From NCBI RefSeq assembly GCF_007474605.1, contig NZ_VHKL01000005.1, positions 124,001-188,000 of the forward strand: a stretch of DNA of 64,000 nucleotides, in the 5' to 3' direction. The notes under the pieces are model-generated. The model searched no databases, was not told the DNA's origin, and saw only the letters and a program-made list of their open reading frames with translations. The translations under genes were made by a program, and so were the position numbers. Shown here piece by piece: positions 41,703 to 50,803 of this stretch; within the stretch, counting starts at the first letter, position 1; each line of letters starts with the position of its first letter. The stretch comes from Rhodoligotrophos appendicifer (lineage in GTDB: Bacteria; Pseudomonadota; Alphaproteobacteria; Rhizobiales; Im1).

Positions 41703-43016
41703 TTGTTGGTTCAACTCGGTTCGACGGCAGCGGGTCACAAGCTGCGGCTCCTGGTCTTGTGTATGATGATCGGGCCTTTGGCAGCCTGCGCGGGACGCAC
41801 CACCGGCTCTCTGCAACCAGTCGCGGCGGCACCGGGAGCGTCCACGGTGGATATTCTCGTCGCAACGACACGCGCGGCGTCGGCCTTGCCGGGGGAGCTC
41901 TATTCCGGCGAGCGCGGCTCCAAGCTGTCCCTCACGGACATCACCGTCTCCATTCCTCCGCCCGGGGTCCATCGGGTGGGTCAGGTGGAATGGCCGAGCC
42001 GCGTACCCCCCAATCCTGCGCGCGAATTTGCCGCCCTCAAGATCGTGCCGCTCACCCAGCCGGGGTCCGGCGGGAAATGGGTCAAGGAGCACACCCCGCG
42101 CAATCGGCGGGTGCTGATCTTCGTCCACGGCTTCAACAACCGATTCGAGGACGCCGTCTTTCGGTTCGCCCAGATCGTCCACGACAGCCGCGCCGATGTG
42201 GCACCGATCCTGTTCACCTGGCCTTCGAGCGCCAGCGTCTTCGGCTATAATTACGATCGCGAGAGCACGAATTATTCCCGCGATGCCCTGGAGGAGATCC
42301 TGCAGACGGCAGCCCGCGACAGCGATGTGGGCGAGGTGACGATCCTGGCCCACTCCATGGGCACCTGGCTCGTCATGGAGGCTTTGCGCCAGATGGCCAT
42401 TCGTGACGGCCGGGTTGCGGGCAAGATCCGCAATGTCGTCCTCGCCTCTCCCGACATCGACGTCGACGTCTTCGCCCGCCAATGGGCCGAGTTCGGCACG
42501 GACAAGCCGAAGCTCACCGTCTTCGTGTCCCAGGACGACCGGGCCTTGAGCCTGTCGCGTCGCATCGCCGGCAATGTCGACCGTCTGGGTCAGATCAATC
42601 CCAATGTCGAACCCTACAAATCGGCCTTGGAACGCTCCGGCATCGACGTGATCGACCTCACCGTGCTGAAGACCAGCGGCGATCAGCTGAACCACGGCAA
42701 ATTTGCCGAAAGCCCCGAAGTGGTGAGGGCGATCGGGACCCGGCTCGTATCGGGCCAGGCCATCACCGATTCCGAGATCGGGATTGGCGAGCATATAGGC
42801 TCGGTCGTCACCACGGCGGCTCAGACCGTCGGCACCGGCGCGGCCCTTGCGATCAGTGCGCCCCTGGCCATCGTGGATCCGGTCACGCGCCGGAATTATC
42901 CCGCCCAGATGGACCGCTTCGGCAAATCCGTGACGAACACCATCGGCTCCGTTGGCGACACCGTGGGAACGACGGTGGAGACGGTCGGCAAGCCCATTCA
43001 GGAGCTGGGCGAATAG
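41703..43016 (+). CDS. Lipoprotein alpha/beta hydrolase (DUF900-type)
   Basis: 437 residues. A lipoprotein signal is visible: hydrophobic core LLVLCMMIGPLAAC with lipobox L26-A27-A28-C29. The catalytic domain begins around residue 60 and has FVHGFNNRFEDAVFRFAQ, the DUF900 alpha/beta hydrolase signature, and the nucleophile elbow LAHSMGTW. The C-terminal 85 residues are a low-complexity amphipathic region with repeated TVG/GTG segments and Ile/Val heptad-like spacing, which could bind membrane or a partner. The start is a TTG (41703) preceded by GAAGGG; the adjacent TTG at 41706 is an alternative. Its function is unknown; it is followed by the ferredoxin-NADP reductase gene. Confidence 0.82.
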   Translation: MLVQLGSTAAGHKLRLLVLCMMIGPLAACAGRTTGSLQPVAAAPGASTVDILVATTRAASALPGELYSGERGSKLSLTDITVSIPPPGVHRVGQVEWPSRVPPNPAREFAALKIVPLTQPGSGGKWVKEHTPRNRRVLIFVHGFNNRFEDAVFRFAQIVHDSRADVAPILFTWPSSASVFGYNYDRESTNYSRDALEEILQTAARDSDVGEVTILAHSMGTWLVMEALRQMAIRDGRVAGKIRNVVLASPDIDVDVFARQWAEFGTDKPKLTVFVSQDDRALSLSRRIAGNVDRLGQINPNVEPYKSALERSGIDVIDLTVLKTSGDQLNHGKFAESPEVVRAIGTRLVSGQAITDSEIGIGEHIGSVVTTAAQTVGTGAALAISAPLAIVDPVTRRNYPAQMDRFGKSVTNTIGSVGDTVGTTVETVGKPIQELGE

Positions 43017-43123
43017 CCACAGCAGGCGATTTTCCCGCACTGCGGCAAGACGATGAGTTGACGGGACAGCTATGCTGACCTATTCGGGTTTTTGCAACTG
43101 CGAAGACGACGAAAAGGTTTGCC

Positions 43124-43897
43124 ATGGCAGCACTTGCCCCGCAGACGGTACTTGACGTCCGGCACTGGACCGACCGGCTGTTCAGCTTCAAGACCACCCG
43201 CGATGCGAGCTTTCGCTTCGAGAATGGTCAGTTTGTGATGATCGGCCTTGCGGTCAATGGCAAGCCCTTGCTCCGCGCCTACAGCATGGCCAGCGCCAAT
43301 CACGAGGAGAGCCTCGAATTCTTCTCGATCAAGGTGCCGAATGGGCCACTGACCTCGCAGCTGAGCAAGATCAGCAAGGGCGATGAGATCCTGGTTGGGG
43401 CCAAGCCGACGGGAACATTGGTGCAGGCGAGCCTGCTGCCTGGCAAGCGGCTCTATCTGGTGGCGACCGGCACCGGTGTCGCGCCGTTTACCAGCGTGAT
43501 CAAGGATCCCGAGATCTATGAGCGGTTCGACGTCGTGGTTCTGATTCACGGCTGCCGCTTCATCGAAGAGTTGAGCTTCGGCCGGGAGGTGGTCGAGAGC
43601 TTGAAGGATGACGAGTACCTGAGCGAGATCATCGGCGACCGCCTGATCTATTATCCGACCGTCACGCGTGAGGACTACCTCCACCGTGGCCGGGTGACGG
43701 AACTCCTGGACACGGGCATCGTCGCCCGCGACACGGGTCTTCCCGCCCTGGATGCTGCCGAGGACCGGGTCATGATCTGCGGCGGCCCCGCCGTGCTCGC
43801 CGATATGTGCGGCCTTCTCGACGCCCGCGGATTTGAAGAGGGGGCGCTGTCGAAGCCGGGGACCTATGTCATCGAAAAGGCCTTTGTCGAGCGGTGA
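43124..43897 (+). CDS. fpr: Ferredoxin-NADP+ reductase
   Basis: 257 residues, flavoprotein of the bacterial FPR subclass. FAD binding: RAYSMAS at residues 51-57, and the second motif LLRAYSMASANHEE. NADP binding: LVATGTGVAPFTSVI and the CGGPAVL region. The C-terminal ending AFVER is typical of subclass II enzymes. It exchanges electrons between NADPH and ferredoxin or flavodoxin. A hairpin with a six-base stem (GAGCCC/GGGCTC at 43896-43917) follows the stop, a possible but T-poor terminator. It could feed electrons to ferredoxin-dependent enzymes such as the reductase at 33830, but that is not shown. Confidence 0.93.
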   Translation: MAALAPQTVLDVRHWTDRLFSFKTTRDASFRFENGQFVMIGLAVNGKPLLRAYSMASANHEESLEFFSIKVPNGPLTSQLSKISKGDEILVGAKPTGTLVQASLLPGKRLYLVATGTGVAPFTSVIKDPEIYERFDVVVLIHGCRFIEELSFGREVVESLKDDEYLSEIIGDRLIYYPTVTREDYLHRGRVTELLDTGIVARDTGLPALDAAEDRVMICGGPAVLADMCGLLDARGFEEGALSKPGTYVIEKAFVER

Positions 43898-43975
43898 GCC
43901 CGCTGCAGTTTGGGCTCGACCATAATCGTTTGACGGCTTAATCACGTCTGCAAAAGTCGTGGAGTGATGTCTTCT

Positions 43976-44419
43976 ATGCCCGATACGATCTTCGATCCCG
44001 CCGCAGAGGGGTGGCACACCTCGACGGATGCAGAGTTCATCGGCCTGGTGGGACCGATCTGGCGCAAGCTGGAGGGAGAGCGGCTCTTGTTTGGTTTGCT
44101 GGCAGAGGAGCGTCATGGCAACCGCAATGGTGCTGTCCACGGCGGCATGCTCATGACCCTTATGGATCATGCGATCGCCATGAACTCGTGGGAAACCACC
44201 GGTCGGCGACGCCAGGCGACGATCCAGCTCGATGTGCAGTTTGTCTCCGCCGTGATGAAGGGCGATTTCCTGATAGTCCGCTCCGAGGTTGTGAGGGCCA
44301 CGCGCTCGGTGAATTTCATGCGCGGTACCGCCACCATTGGCGATCGGATCGCCGTGACGGCGAATGGCATCTGGAAGATGCTGGAACAGCCGGGGCCATC
44401 CGCCGGGCCAGGCGCATAA
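43976..44419 (+). CDS. PaaI-type hotdog thioesterase
   Basis: 147 residues, single hotdog domain. The helix region RHGNRNGAVHGGMLMTLMDHAIAM contains the conserved HGG and Asp of acyl-CoA thioesterases of the PaaI/YbgC group. The start is uncertain: ATG 43976 has GGAG 11 bases upstream, while a GTG at 43964 and ATG at 43967 are in frame. It precedes a CoA-transferase gene by 37 bases and may be co-transcribed with it. The acyl-CoA substrate is not known. Confidence 0.88.
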   Translation: MPDTIFDPAAEGWHTSTDAEFIGLVGPIWRKLEGERLLFGLLAEERHGNRNGAVHGGMLMTLMDHAIAMNSWETTGRRRQATIQLDVQFVSAVMKGDFLIVRSEVVRATRSVNFMRGTATIGDRIAVTANGIWKMLEQPGPSAGPGA

Positions 44420-44456
44420 TCCGAATCTTGATGCGACACGTCAGCGAGAGGAAGCG

Positions 44457-45650
44457 ATGCAGGCATTGGAAGGTCTGAAGGTTCTGGACCTGTCGCGGGT
44501 GCTGGCGGGGCCGTGGTGTACGCAAACCTTGGCCGATCTCGGCGCCGACGTCTGGAAGGTCGAAAGCCCGCAAGGCGGCGACGACACGCGCACTTGGATG
44601 CCACCGGAGGTCAATGGCGAGAGCACCTATTTCCTCTGCTGCAACCGCTCCAAGCGGTCGATCGCGGTCAATTTCCGCGATCCCGAGGGTCAACAGCTCA
44701 TCCGTGATATGGCGGCCAAGGCTGACGTCGTGGTGGAGAATTTCCGCAAAGGCGCACTCGAGCGCTTCGGCCTCGGCTATGAGGATTTGTCCGCCATCAA
44801 TCCGCGGCTCGTCTACTGCTCGATCTCGGGCTATGGCCGCGCCGGCATCCGGTCCGAGGAGGCCGGCTATGATTTTGCCATACAGGCCGAAAGCGGCCTG
44901 ATGTCGATCACCGGCGAGGTCGATGGCGAGCCGATGAAGCTCGGAGTGGCGATCAGTGACATCGTCGCCGGGATGAACGCGGTTCAGGCCATTCTGGCCG
45001 CCCTGCTGGCCAGGGAGAAGACGGGCAAGGGTCAGCTGATCGACATCGCGTTGCTGGATGGATCCGTCAGTCTACTCGCCAATGTGGCGACCGGCTATTT
45101 GGCCACGGGCAATGCCCCACGCCGCTACGGCAACGCTCATGGCTCCATTTCTCCCTATCAGGTCTTTTCCTCCAGCGATGGCAGCTTCGCGGTCGCCGTC
45201 GGCAATGATTCGCAGTTCCGGGCCATGTGCAGCCAGGTGATCGGCAAGCCGGAGCTGGCGGATGATCCACGCTTCTCCACGAGCCGGGCGCGCGCCACTC
45301 ATCGTGAGGACCTGGTTCCCCTTCTCGACGCCGTGTTCCGCACCAGGACCAAGGCGGACTGGATCGAGGCGTTCAAGAGGGCCGGGGTGCCCGCCGGGCT
45401 GATCCGCACCGTCCCGGAGGTCTTCTCAGCCCCGGAGGTCGCCGAGCGCAATCTTTTCGTCGAGATCGAGGATGATCGCATGGGCTCCCTGCGGCTTCCG
45501 GCCTCGCCCCTGGCCCTGCGCGGCACGCCGCCGCGCCCACCATCCATGCCGCCCCGTCTCGGCGAGCATACCGATGAACTCCTGGAGGAAGTCCTGGGCC
45601 TCGATGGCGAGAGATGTGCAGCGCTTCGCCGAAAGGGCAGCGTCGCCTAG
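44457..45650 (+). CDS. CaiB/BaiF (class III) CoA-transferase
   Basis: 397 residues. The family opening ALEGLKVLDLSRVLAGPWCTQTLADLGADVWKVE is present, and the nucleophile Asp is D168 (LGVAISDIVAGMNAVQAIL). It moves CoA between two carboxylates through an aspartyl-CoA intermediate. The GAGGAA ribosome-binding site is 5-6 bases before ATG 44457; the open frame continues upstream in another gene and is ignored there. Its stop shares the tetranucleotide CTAG with the convergent M20 peptidase gene stop (45647-45650). The thioesterase gene upstream suggests a shared acyl-CoA pathway. Confidence 0.92.
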   Translation: MQALEGLKVLDLSRVLAGPWCTQTLADLGADVWKVESPQGGDDTRTWMPPEVNGESTYFLCCNRSKRSIAVNFRDPEGQQLIRDMAAKADVVVENFRKGALERFGLGYEDLSAINPRLVYCSISGYGRAGIRSEEAGYDFAIQAESGLMSITGEVDGEPMKLGVAISDIVAGMNAVQAILAALLAREKTGKGQLIDIALLDGSVSLLANVATGYLATGNAPRRYGNAHGSISPYQVFSSSDGSFAVAVGNDSQFRAMCSQVIGKPELADDPRFSTSRARATHREDLVPLLDAVFRTRTKADWIEAFKRAGVPAGLIRTVPEVFSAPEVAERNLFVEIEDDRMGSLRLPASPLALRGTPPRPPSMPPRLGEHTDELLEEVLGLDGERCAALRRKGSVA

Positions 45651-46939
45651 CGATCGGTGTTTGCGACCCCGCACCAGCCGGCGATGAACAGCGCGATGGT
45701 CTTCGTCACCCGGCGCAGGGAGGACAAGCTGACGCGCTCATCGATGCCGTGAACGCGCTCTGCGACGGGTCCATAGGTGATCGCCGGCATTCCCGCATGC
45801 AATGCGAACACGGCGGCATCGAGATAGGCCGGCATCACATAGGCGGGGAGGGGACGATCATTGGTGATGCCATGGGCCCAGCCGAGCATGCTTTCGGCCT
45901 CGCCGCCGGGGGCGAGCTCATAGCCGCCATGCACGTGGCCCACCCACTCGACCCGCGGTTCGGCGCGCGACAGGGCTGGATCTTCGAGCGCGCATGCCGC
46001 GACGAAGCTCTCGAACTCGCGGACGCGAAGGGTGGGATCATCCCCCGGATAGATCCCGATGCGCCCCTCCATCCGGCACTCGGTCGAAACCGAAGCTGAC
46101 CATTCGCCCCCGTTGAACTTGCCGATGGTGAGCGCGACGGGGTTTCTCAAAGCGGCGAAATGAGGATGCTTCGCCTTCTCAGCGATCCAATGCGCTTCCA
46201 GATCCTTCAGTCGGGCGACCATGGCGAAGCCCGCTTCAATGGCGCTGGTGCCGGCGCCGATCTCCCGCGGATGGGCCGGCACGCCGCGCAGCGTGATGGC
46301 GAATTTGATGACGCCCACATTGGCCCTCACCAGCTGCTCGTCGGTGGGCTCGGGAATGAGAATCGCATCGGCCACATGGCCGCGGGCCAGGGCCATGGCG
46401 GCGCCGTTCCCGGTGATCTCCTCCTCGATGACCGACTGGATGTGCACGTCTCCCAGCAGCGTGATGCCCGCCATATCGAGTGCGGCCAGCGCGAAGAGAT
46501 TGGCGGTGACCCCGGCCTTCATGTCGCCGGCACCGCGCCCATACATCCAGTCGCCCTCGACGACGGCCGAATAGGGGCCGTGGCTCCAGAGGGCAGGGTT
46601 CGCCGTCGGCACCACATCCACATGCCCGTTCAGCGCCAGAGACCGCCCTCCATCGCGCCCGGAGCGCCGGTAGCCCGCGAGGTTCCAGGCATTCGTATAA
46701 TCGACGGTGGCGGGAGAAAAGCCGGGCTGGCCGGCCGCCGCCTCGAGATCGATTCGAAACCGGTCGATCTCCAATCCGAGCCGGCCCATCTCGCGTTCGA
46801 CCACGGCCTGGACGCCCGCCTCATGGCCGCGCAGCGAGGCCTGTCCGACCAGTTCGGCGAGTAGGGCGATCTGCCGGTCGAAGCCGCCATCCACTGCGGC
46901 GATGATGTCGTCGATCTGCCGCAGACTGAGCTCGGACAC
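45647..46939 (-). CDS. M20-family metallopeptidase/deacylase (ArgE/DapE type)
   Basis: 430 residues. Metal ligands are visible: the His-Asp pair in NGHVDVVP, the bridging Asp in GRGAGDMKAG, and the Glu-Glu in VIEEEITGNG; GHVHGGYEL and the final GPVAERVHGIDERVSLSSL carry the C-terminal His. This is the di-zinc M20 family of aminoacylases, succinyl-diaminopimelate desuccinylases and deacetylases. It is the last gene of a minus-strand group with a YdcF-type gene 11 bases upstream. The specific amide substrate is not determined. Confidence 0.9.
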   Translation of the reverse strand: MSELSLRQIDDIIAAVDGGFDRQIALLAELVGQASLRGHEAGVQAVVEREMGRLGLEIDRFRIDLEAAAGQPGFSPATVDYTNAWNLAGYRRSGRDGGRSLALNGHVDVVPTANPALWSHGPYSAVVEGDWMYGRGAGDMKAGVTANLFALAALDMAGITLLGDVHIQSVIEEEITGNGAAMALARGHVADAILIPEPTDEQLVRANVGVIKFAITLRGVPAHPREIGAGTSAIEAGFAMVARLKDLEAHWIAEKAKHPHFAALRNPVALTIGKFNGGEWSASVSTECRMEGRIGIYPGDDPTLRVREFESFVAACALEDPALSRAEPRVEWVGHVHGGYELAPGGEAESMLGWAHGITNDRPLPAYVMPAYLDAAVFALHAGMPAITYGPVAERVHGIDERVSLSSLRRVTKTIALFIAGWCGVANTDR

Positions 46940-46950
46940 AGTCTACCTCC

Positions 46951-47733
46951 TCAAGGCTTGGGAAACAGCGCGCTGGTTTTGTCCGTGAGATAATAGGCCA
47001 GCAGGCCGATCCATTCCTTCTCGCCTGTCGCCAGCCGCGACAGCAGGTGATCCAGATGACGCCGATGCTCGGCGGGAGTTCTGAAATCGACGGGATAGGG
47101 GACGACGTCAAACCCCACTTTGCGGAAGGCACCGACCGCCCTCGGCATCTGATAGGCGGAGGTGACCAGAAGCCAGATCTCGCCCGGCTTGGGATCGGCG
47201 ACCCTCTTGGCCTCCACGGCGTTTTCGTAAGTGTTGCGCGACTTGTCATCCAGAAGGATGCGCTCGGGATTGACACCCAGATCGACCATCACCTCGCGCA
47301 TCAGGACGGCTTCCGGACTGCCTTCGGGATCGATTTCGCCGCTCCCGCCGGCAATGACGATCTTGGCGGCCGGATATTCGTTGGCGAGCTGTGTCGCCTT
47401 CGTCAGCCGTTCCGCCCCCAGCTGGAGTTGCGGCGTGCCGCGGGCGGCGGAGACGTCGTTGCGGGTGACGCCTCCCAGGACGACGATGCCGTCCACCCTC
47501 TCCGGCAGTCGCGGGACGGGAAAGCGATTCTCCAGCGGCGCGAGCAGCCAGAGGCCGATGGGCAGCAGAAAGACCAGCACCATGCCGACAGCGCCGAGGC
47601 CTGTCACAACGACCCCGGCCGTCCGGACCCGGGGCACGAACTGCAGCAGCAATCCCAAGACGATGAGCAGGACCAGGAAGTTGCCGGGATCGGCGAGGAT
47701 CCAGAACAGTTTTGAAACAGAGAAGAAATCCAC
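46951..47733 (-). CDS. YdcF/ElyC-family membrane protein (DUF218)
   Basis: 260 residues. Two hydrophobic segments at the N-terminus (about residues 13-30 and 40-60) anchor a DUF218 domain beginning DGIVVLGG, which includes GAERLTKATQLA, IVIAGGSG, the EARSRNTYEN-like DDKSRNTYENA and LLVTSAYQMPRAVGAF. DUF218 proteins include ElyC and SanA, linked to envelope maintenance. The start is a GTG at 47733; a longer open frame extends upstream into the DUF2332 gene and is not used. It sits between the DUF2332 gene and the M20 gene, all on the minus strand. Confidence 0.86.
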   Translation of the reverse strand: MDFFSVSKLFWILADPGNFLVLLIVLGLLLQFVPRVRTAGVVVTGLGAVGMVLVFLLPIGLWLLAPLENRFPVPRLPERVDGIVVLGGVTRNDVSAARGTPQLQLGAERLTKATQLANEYPAAKIVIAGGSGEIDPEGSPEAVLMREVMVDLGVNPERILLDDKSRNTYENAVEAKRVADPKPGEIWLLVTSAYQMPRAVGAFRKVGFDVVPYPVDFRTPAEHRRHLDHLLSRLATGEKEWIGLLAYYLTDKTSALFPKP

Positions 47734-47747
47734 TGGGAGCCCGCGTC

Positions 47748-48890
47748 TTACGGGGCGCCTTGCCCCAACCATTCGACCCAGCGGCCGTGATAATCGGCCC
47801 GGGCAAGCTTGGTTGTCGTCGCTCCCGGCCAATAGGTCAATGCCAGAAGACCACCATCTCCCGTATCCGACTCGAAGCGCAGCCAGGCCAGGGGATTGTC
47901 TGCCGTCGCTTTGGCCCCGGCAGCGGCCATCGCCGCGCTGATCCGCTCCCGTGTGGCCTGCGGCAGGTACTGCCACACGATGGTATGATAGACGACATGC
48001 ACGCTGCCGGCGGTGTTCCGATCGAGGCGTGCCTCGATCCAGTCCGCTGCATCGGCGCGGTCGAGCTGCAATTCGGCATCGGCGGCGATGTCGAGTGCCG
48101 CGTTGAGGCGCTCGAGGCGCAGGCCCTGGTCCGGCCAGACATAGGAGAGCAGCCGGCGACGATCGGCAGGGTTGCGCGCATCCAGGGGATTGCGATCACA
48201 CCCCGCCCGCTCCAGGACGGCGACGTCGAGGCCGAGATCGGGAACCTCGCCGCGCCACTCCGGGGCGATTTCGAGGGCCCGGCTCGGAGCCCCCCAGCTC
48301 TTGCCGCCAATGCGGTAGCGGAGCTGGTCCCAGCAGAGGTTGAGTCCGCAGCTGGCCCCGATCTCGGACAGCCGCAGGGGCAGCCTGGCCCGGCGTGCGA
48401 TCTCGAGGAAGCCGCCCAACAGAATGCCCGACCGGGCGATCTCGTTGGTTTGCGGCGGGCTCTGCAGAATGTCCAATAGTGCCGTCGCATGTCGGTCGAG
48501 GACTTCGGTGACGGCCGTCCACAGCCGGTCTGCATCAGGCATCGGAGCGGGTGGATAGAGCGCAGCAAGCGCGTGAGCCTCTCGCGACAGGACCAGGGCG
48601 TGCAGGGCCCCGGCGAAGCGCAGCGCCAGCGCATCGCGTCCGGCACCGCCCTTCCAGCTCAGCAGGGCACGCCCCACCAGCGTCTCGTCCGTGAGCCGGT
48701 CCGCTGCAACGGACAGGAGCCGCGCCGTGAAGGGCGAGCCGAGCACCTCGCAGGCATGGGCTTGATCCCGGAAGCTCTGGCGGATGCGGCGGCCGGGCAG
48801 CAGCCCGTCATAGACTTTGAGCGTGCCGTCCTTCACGGCCGCGGTGGCGCGGGTGCGGATCGACTTCAGGCCATAAGCGGAATGTAGCAT
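47748..48890 (-). CDS. DUF2332 family protein
   Basis: 380 residues belonging to the DUF2332 family, whose function is unknown. Recognisable segments are QAHACEVLGSPFTARLLS, ARSGILLGGFLEIARRARLPLRLSEIGASCGLNLCWD (a GASxGLN-type motif recalling a nucleotide- or SAM-binding loop), and the ending VVYHTIVWQYLPQATRERI. I chose ATG 48890; an in-frame TTG five codons upstream is possible. It leads a minus-strand group with the YdcF-type and M20 genes. No signal peptide is seen. Confidence 0.85.
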   Translation of the reverse strand: MLHSAYGLKSIRTRATAAVKDGTLKVYDGLLPGRRIRQSFRDQAHACEVLGSPFTARLLSVAADRLTDETLVGRALLSWKGGAGRDALALRFAGALHALVLSREAHALAALYPPAPMPDADRLWTAVTEVLDRHATALLDILQSPPQTNEIARSGILLGGFLEIARRARLPLRLSEIGASCGLNLCWDQLRYRIGGKSWGAPSRALEIAPEWRGEVPDLGLDVAVLERAGCDRNPLDARNPADRRRLLSYVWPDQGLRLERLNAALDIAADAELQLDRADAADWIEARLDRNTAGSVHVVYHTIVWQYLPQATRERISAAMAAAGAKATADNPLAWLRFESDTGDGGLLALTYWPGATTTKLARADYHGRWVEWLGQGAP

Positions 48891-48993
48891 GGCGACGTGC
48901 CCCAATTCGGATCTCCGCTGCCCTCTGATGCAACCTGCGTGCCTGCCTCTCGCGCGGGCTGCGCGTCAGTCCTCCTCGGCGACGGTGGCGGCC

Positions 48994-50685
48994 TCAGTCG
49001 CCCTCGGCGACGGTAGCGGCGCTGACCGGCTGCAAAGCGTCATCCGTGAGGCGGCTCGGCCGCAACAGCCCGTGCTGTTCCAGAACTGGATAGGCCGCGG
49101 CTGCAATATGAGATTCGATCCGCTTGAGGTCGCGAATGAGATCGAGATGTAGACCGCTGCTCTCGATGCTCTCCTTGACCCCCTCCCGCACCCGCTGGAA
49201 ATGGCTGTCATTGGCGATGCGCTCCAGGTCGCGGAAATGCTCTTTCTCGGCAAACAGCGCCTTGGCCGCATCGAGATCGGCGGTGAGGAAGACCGCGATC
49301 GAAAGCTGGAGGTCCTTGAGCACGCGGGCATACATGTCGTCGATTTCCGTGAGCCCCTGTGGTGACAGCACCATCCCCCTTTTGATTTTCTTCGAGGTGA
49401 GCTCCATCAGGTTCTTGTCGACGATATCCCCGATATGTTCGAGATTGATGGAGAAGCTCAGGATCTCCGCCAGCCTTTGATGCTCCGCATCCCCCAGCAT
49501 CTCGCGGCTCACATCCGTCAGATACTGCTGTATGGCGTTGTGCAGTTCGTCGAGCGTGTCGTCCATCTTGCAGATTTCGGAGACTTTTCGGCGCTCGTTC
49601 GAATGCAGCAGATGTTGCGAGCCGGCCAACATCACCTGGACAACATCGGCCATATGCATGGCTTCCCTGGCGGCATTGGCGAGCGCGACCGATGGCGTAT
49701 TGAGCGCAGTCCGGTCGAGATGGCGCGGCGCTGAGGGGTCGATGGGCTTTTGCCGTGGCGGGAAGATCGTCTCGAGCAATTTGGCATAGGCGGGCAGGGG
49801 CAGGATGAAGAGCAGCGCCAGGACGACGTTGAAAATGGTGTGGAAATTGGCAACCAGCCGTGCCGGGTTGGGATCCAGTCCGATCATGAGCTCGGAGATC
49901 GGGTGGATCAGCGGAATGACGATGAAGCAGCCGATCAGGCGGTTGATGAGGTTTCCGACCGGCAGCCTGAGCTTGACCGTGTCGAGGCCCGCGCCTTCGA
50001 GCACCGGGTTGATGGCGCTGCCGACATTGGCGCCGAGCACCATGGCGATGGAGGCTTCCGCGGTGATGACGCCGGCGCCGGCAAGCGACATGATCACGAG
50101 AACGGTGGCGACGCTTGAATGCGCTGCCCAGGTGAAGGCGGCCGCGATGAACAGGTTAAGCACCGCGTCATTGGTCACGGCCTTCAGCAATTCGCGCACT
50201 GCGGGCGTGGTGGCGGCGGGCTCGATGGTCTGCAGCATGAGATGCAGGGCGAGCAGAATGAGGCCGAGGCCGATCCCGACCCGCCCCAGATCCTTCACGC
50301 GCGATTGCCCGTGCTGAAAGCAGACGAAGCCGATGAAGATGAGCACCGGATAGACGAGGGAGATGTCGAAGGAGAGAACCTGCACGATCAGCGTGGTGCC
50401 GACATTCGCCCCGAGCATGATCGCCAGGGCTGGCACCAGGGCGACCATCCCGTCCGCCGCAAACGAGGTCGCCATCAGTCCGGTCGCGGTGCTGCTCTGG
50501 AGGATGGTGGTGACGCCGAGGCCGGCTGCGAACGCAGCGATACGGTTGTGCAATGCCCGCCCGAGCACCAATCGGAGTTCTCCGCCAAACGCCCGCAGCA
50601 CGCCGCTATGCACCATGTGGATCCCCCACAGGAGCAGTGTGATCTCGCCGACCAGATGGATGATGGTGGTGGTCAGAAGTGACAT
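48994..50685 (-). CDS. Na/Pi cotransporter family protein with C-terminal PhoU-like domain
   Basis: 563 residues. The membrane part (about 1-320) has the repeated Na/Pi signature QSSTATG (GVTTILQSSTATGLMATSF) and GANVGTTLIV, with the second repeat AAHSSVATVLVIM and GANVGSAINP. The C-terminal 190 residues form a helical PhoU-like domain with RLAEILSFSINLEHIGDIVDKNLMEL. This architecture fits a sodium-dependent phosphate importer regulated by its own tail. I chose ATG 50685 because an upstream open frame carries no family sequence and MSLLTTTIIHLVGEITLLLWG is a normal start. The gene is alone on its strand here. Confidence 0.92.
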   Translation of the reverse strand: MSLLTTTIIHLVGEITLLLWGIHMVHSGVLRAFGGELRLVLGRALHNRIAAFAAGLGVTTILQSSTATGLMATSFAADGMVALVPALAIMLGANVGTTLIVQVLSFDISLVYPVLIFIGFVCFQHGQSRVKDLGRVGIGLGLILLALHLMLQTIEPAATTPAVRELLKAVTNDAVLNLFIAAAFTWAAHSSVATVLVIMSLAGAGVITAEASIAMVLGANVGSAINPVLEGAGLDTVKLRLPVGNLINRLIGCFIVIPLIHPISELMIGLDPNPARLVANFHTIFNVVLALLFILPLPAYAKLLETIFPPRQKPIDPSAPRHLDRTALNTPSVALANAAREAMHMADVVQVMLAGSQHLLHSNERRKVSEICKMDDTLDELHNAIQQYLTDVSREMLGDAEHQRLAEILSFSINLEHIGDIVDKNLMELTSKKIKRGMVLSPQGLTEIDDMYARVLKDLQLSIAVFLTADLDAAKALFAEKEHFRDLERIANDSHFQRVREGVKESIESSGLHLDLIRDLKRIESHIAAAAYPVLEQHGLLRPSRLTDDALQPVSAATVAEGD

Positions 50686-50803
50686 TGCGTTGCGGGTTCT
50701 CGTTTGTTGGGTTCTTGTAGGGTGTAGACGCTGGCGAAGACTGTTGCCAAACTGACATAGTACAGCGTGACGCTGCAGGCCATCGCCAACATGCGTCCAA
50801 TCT

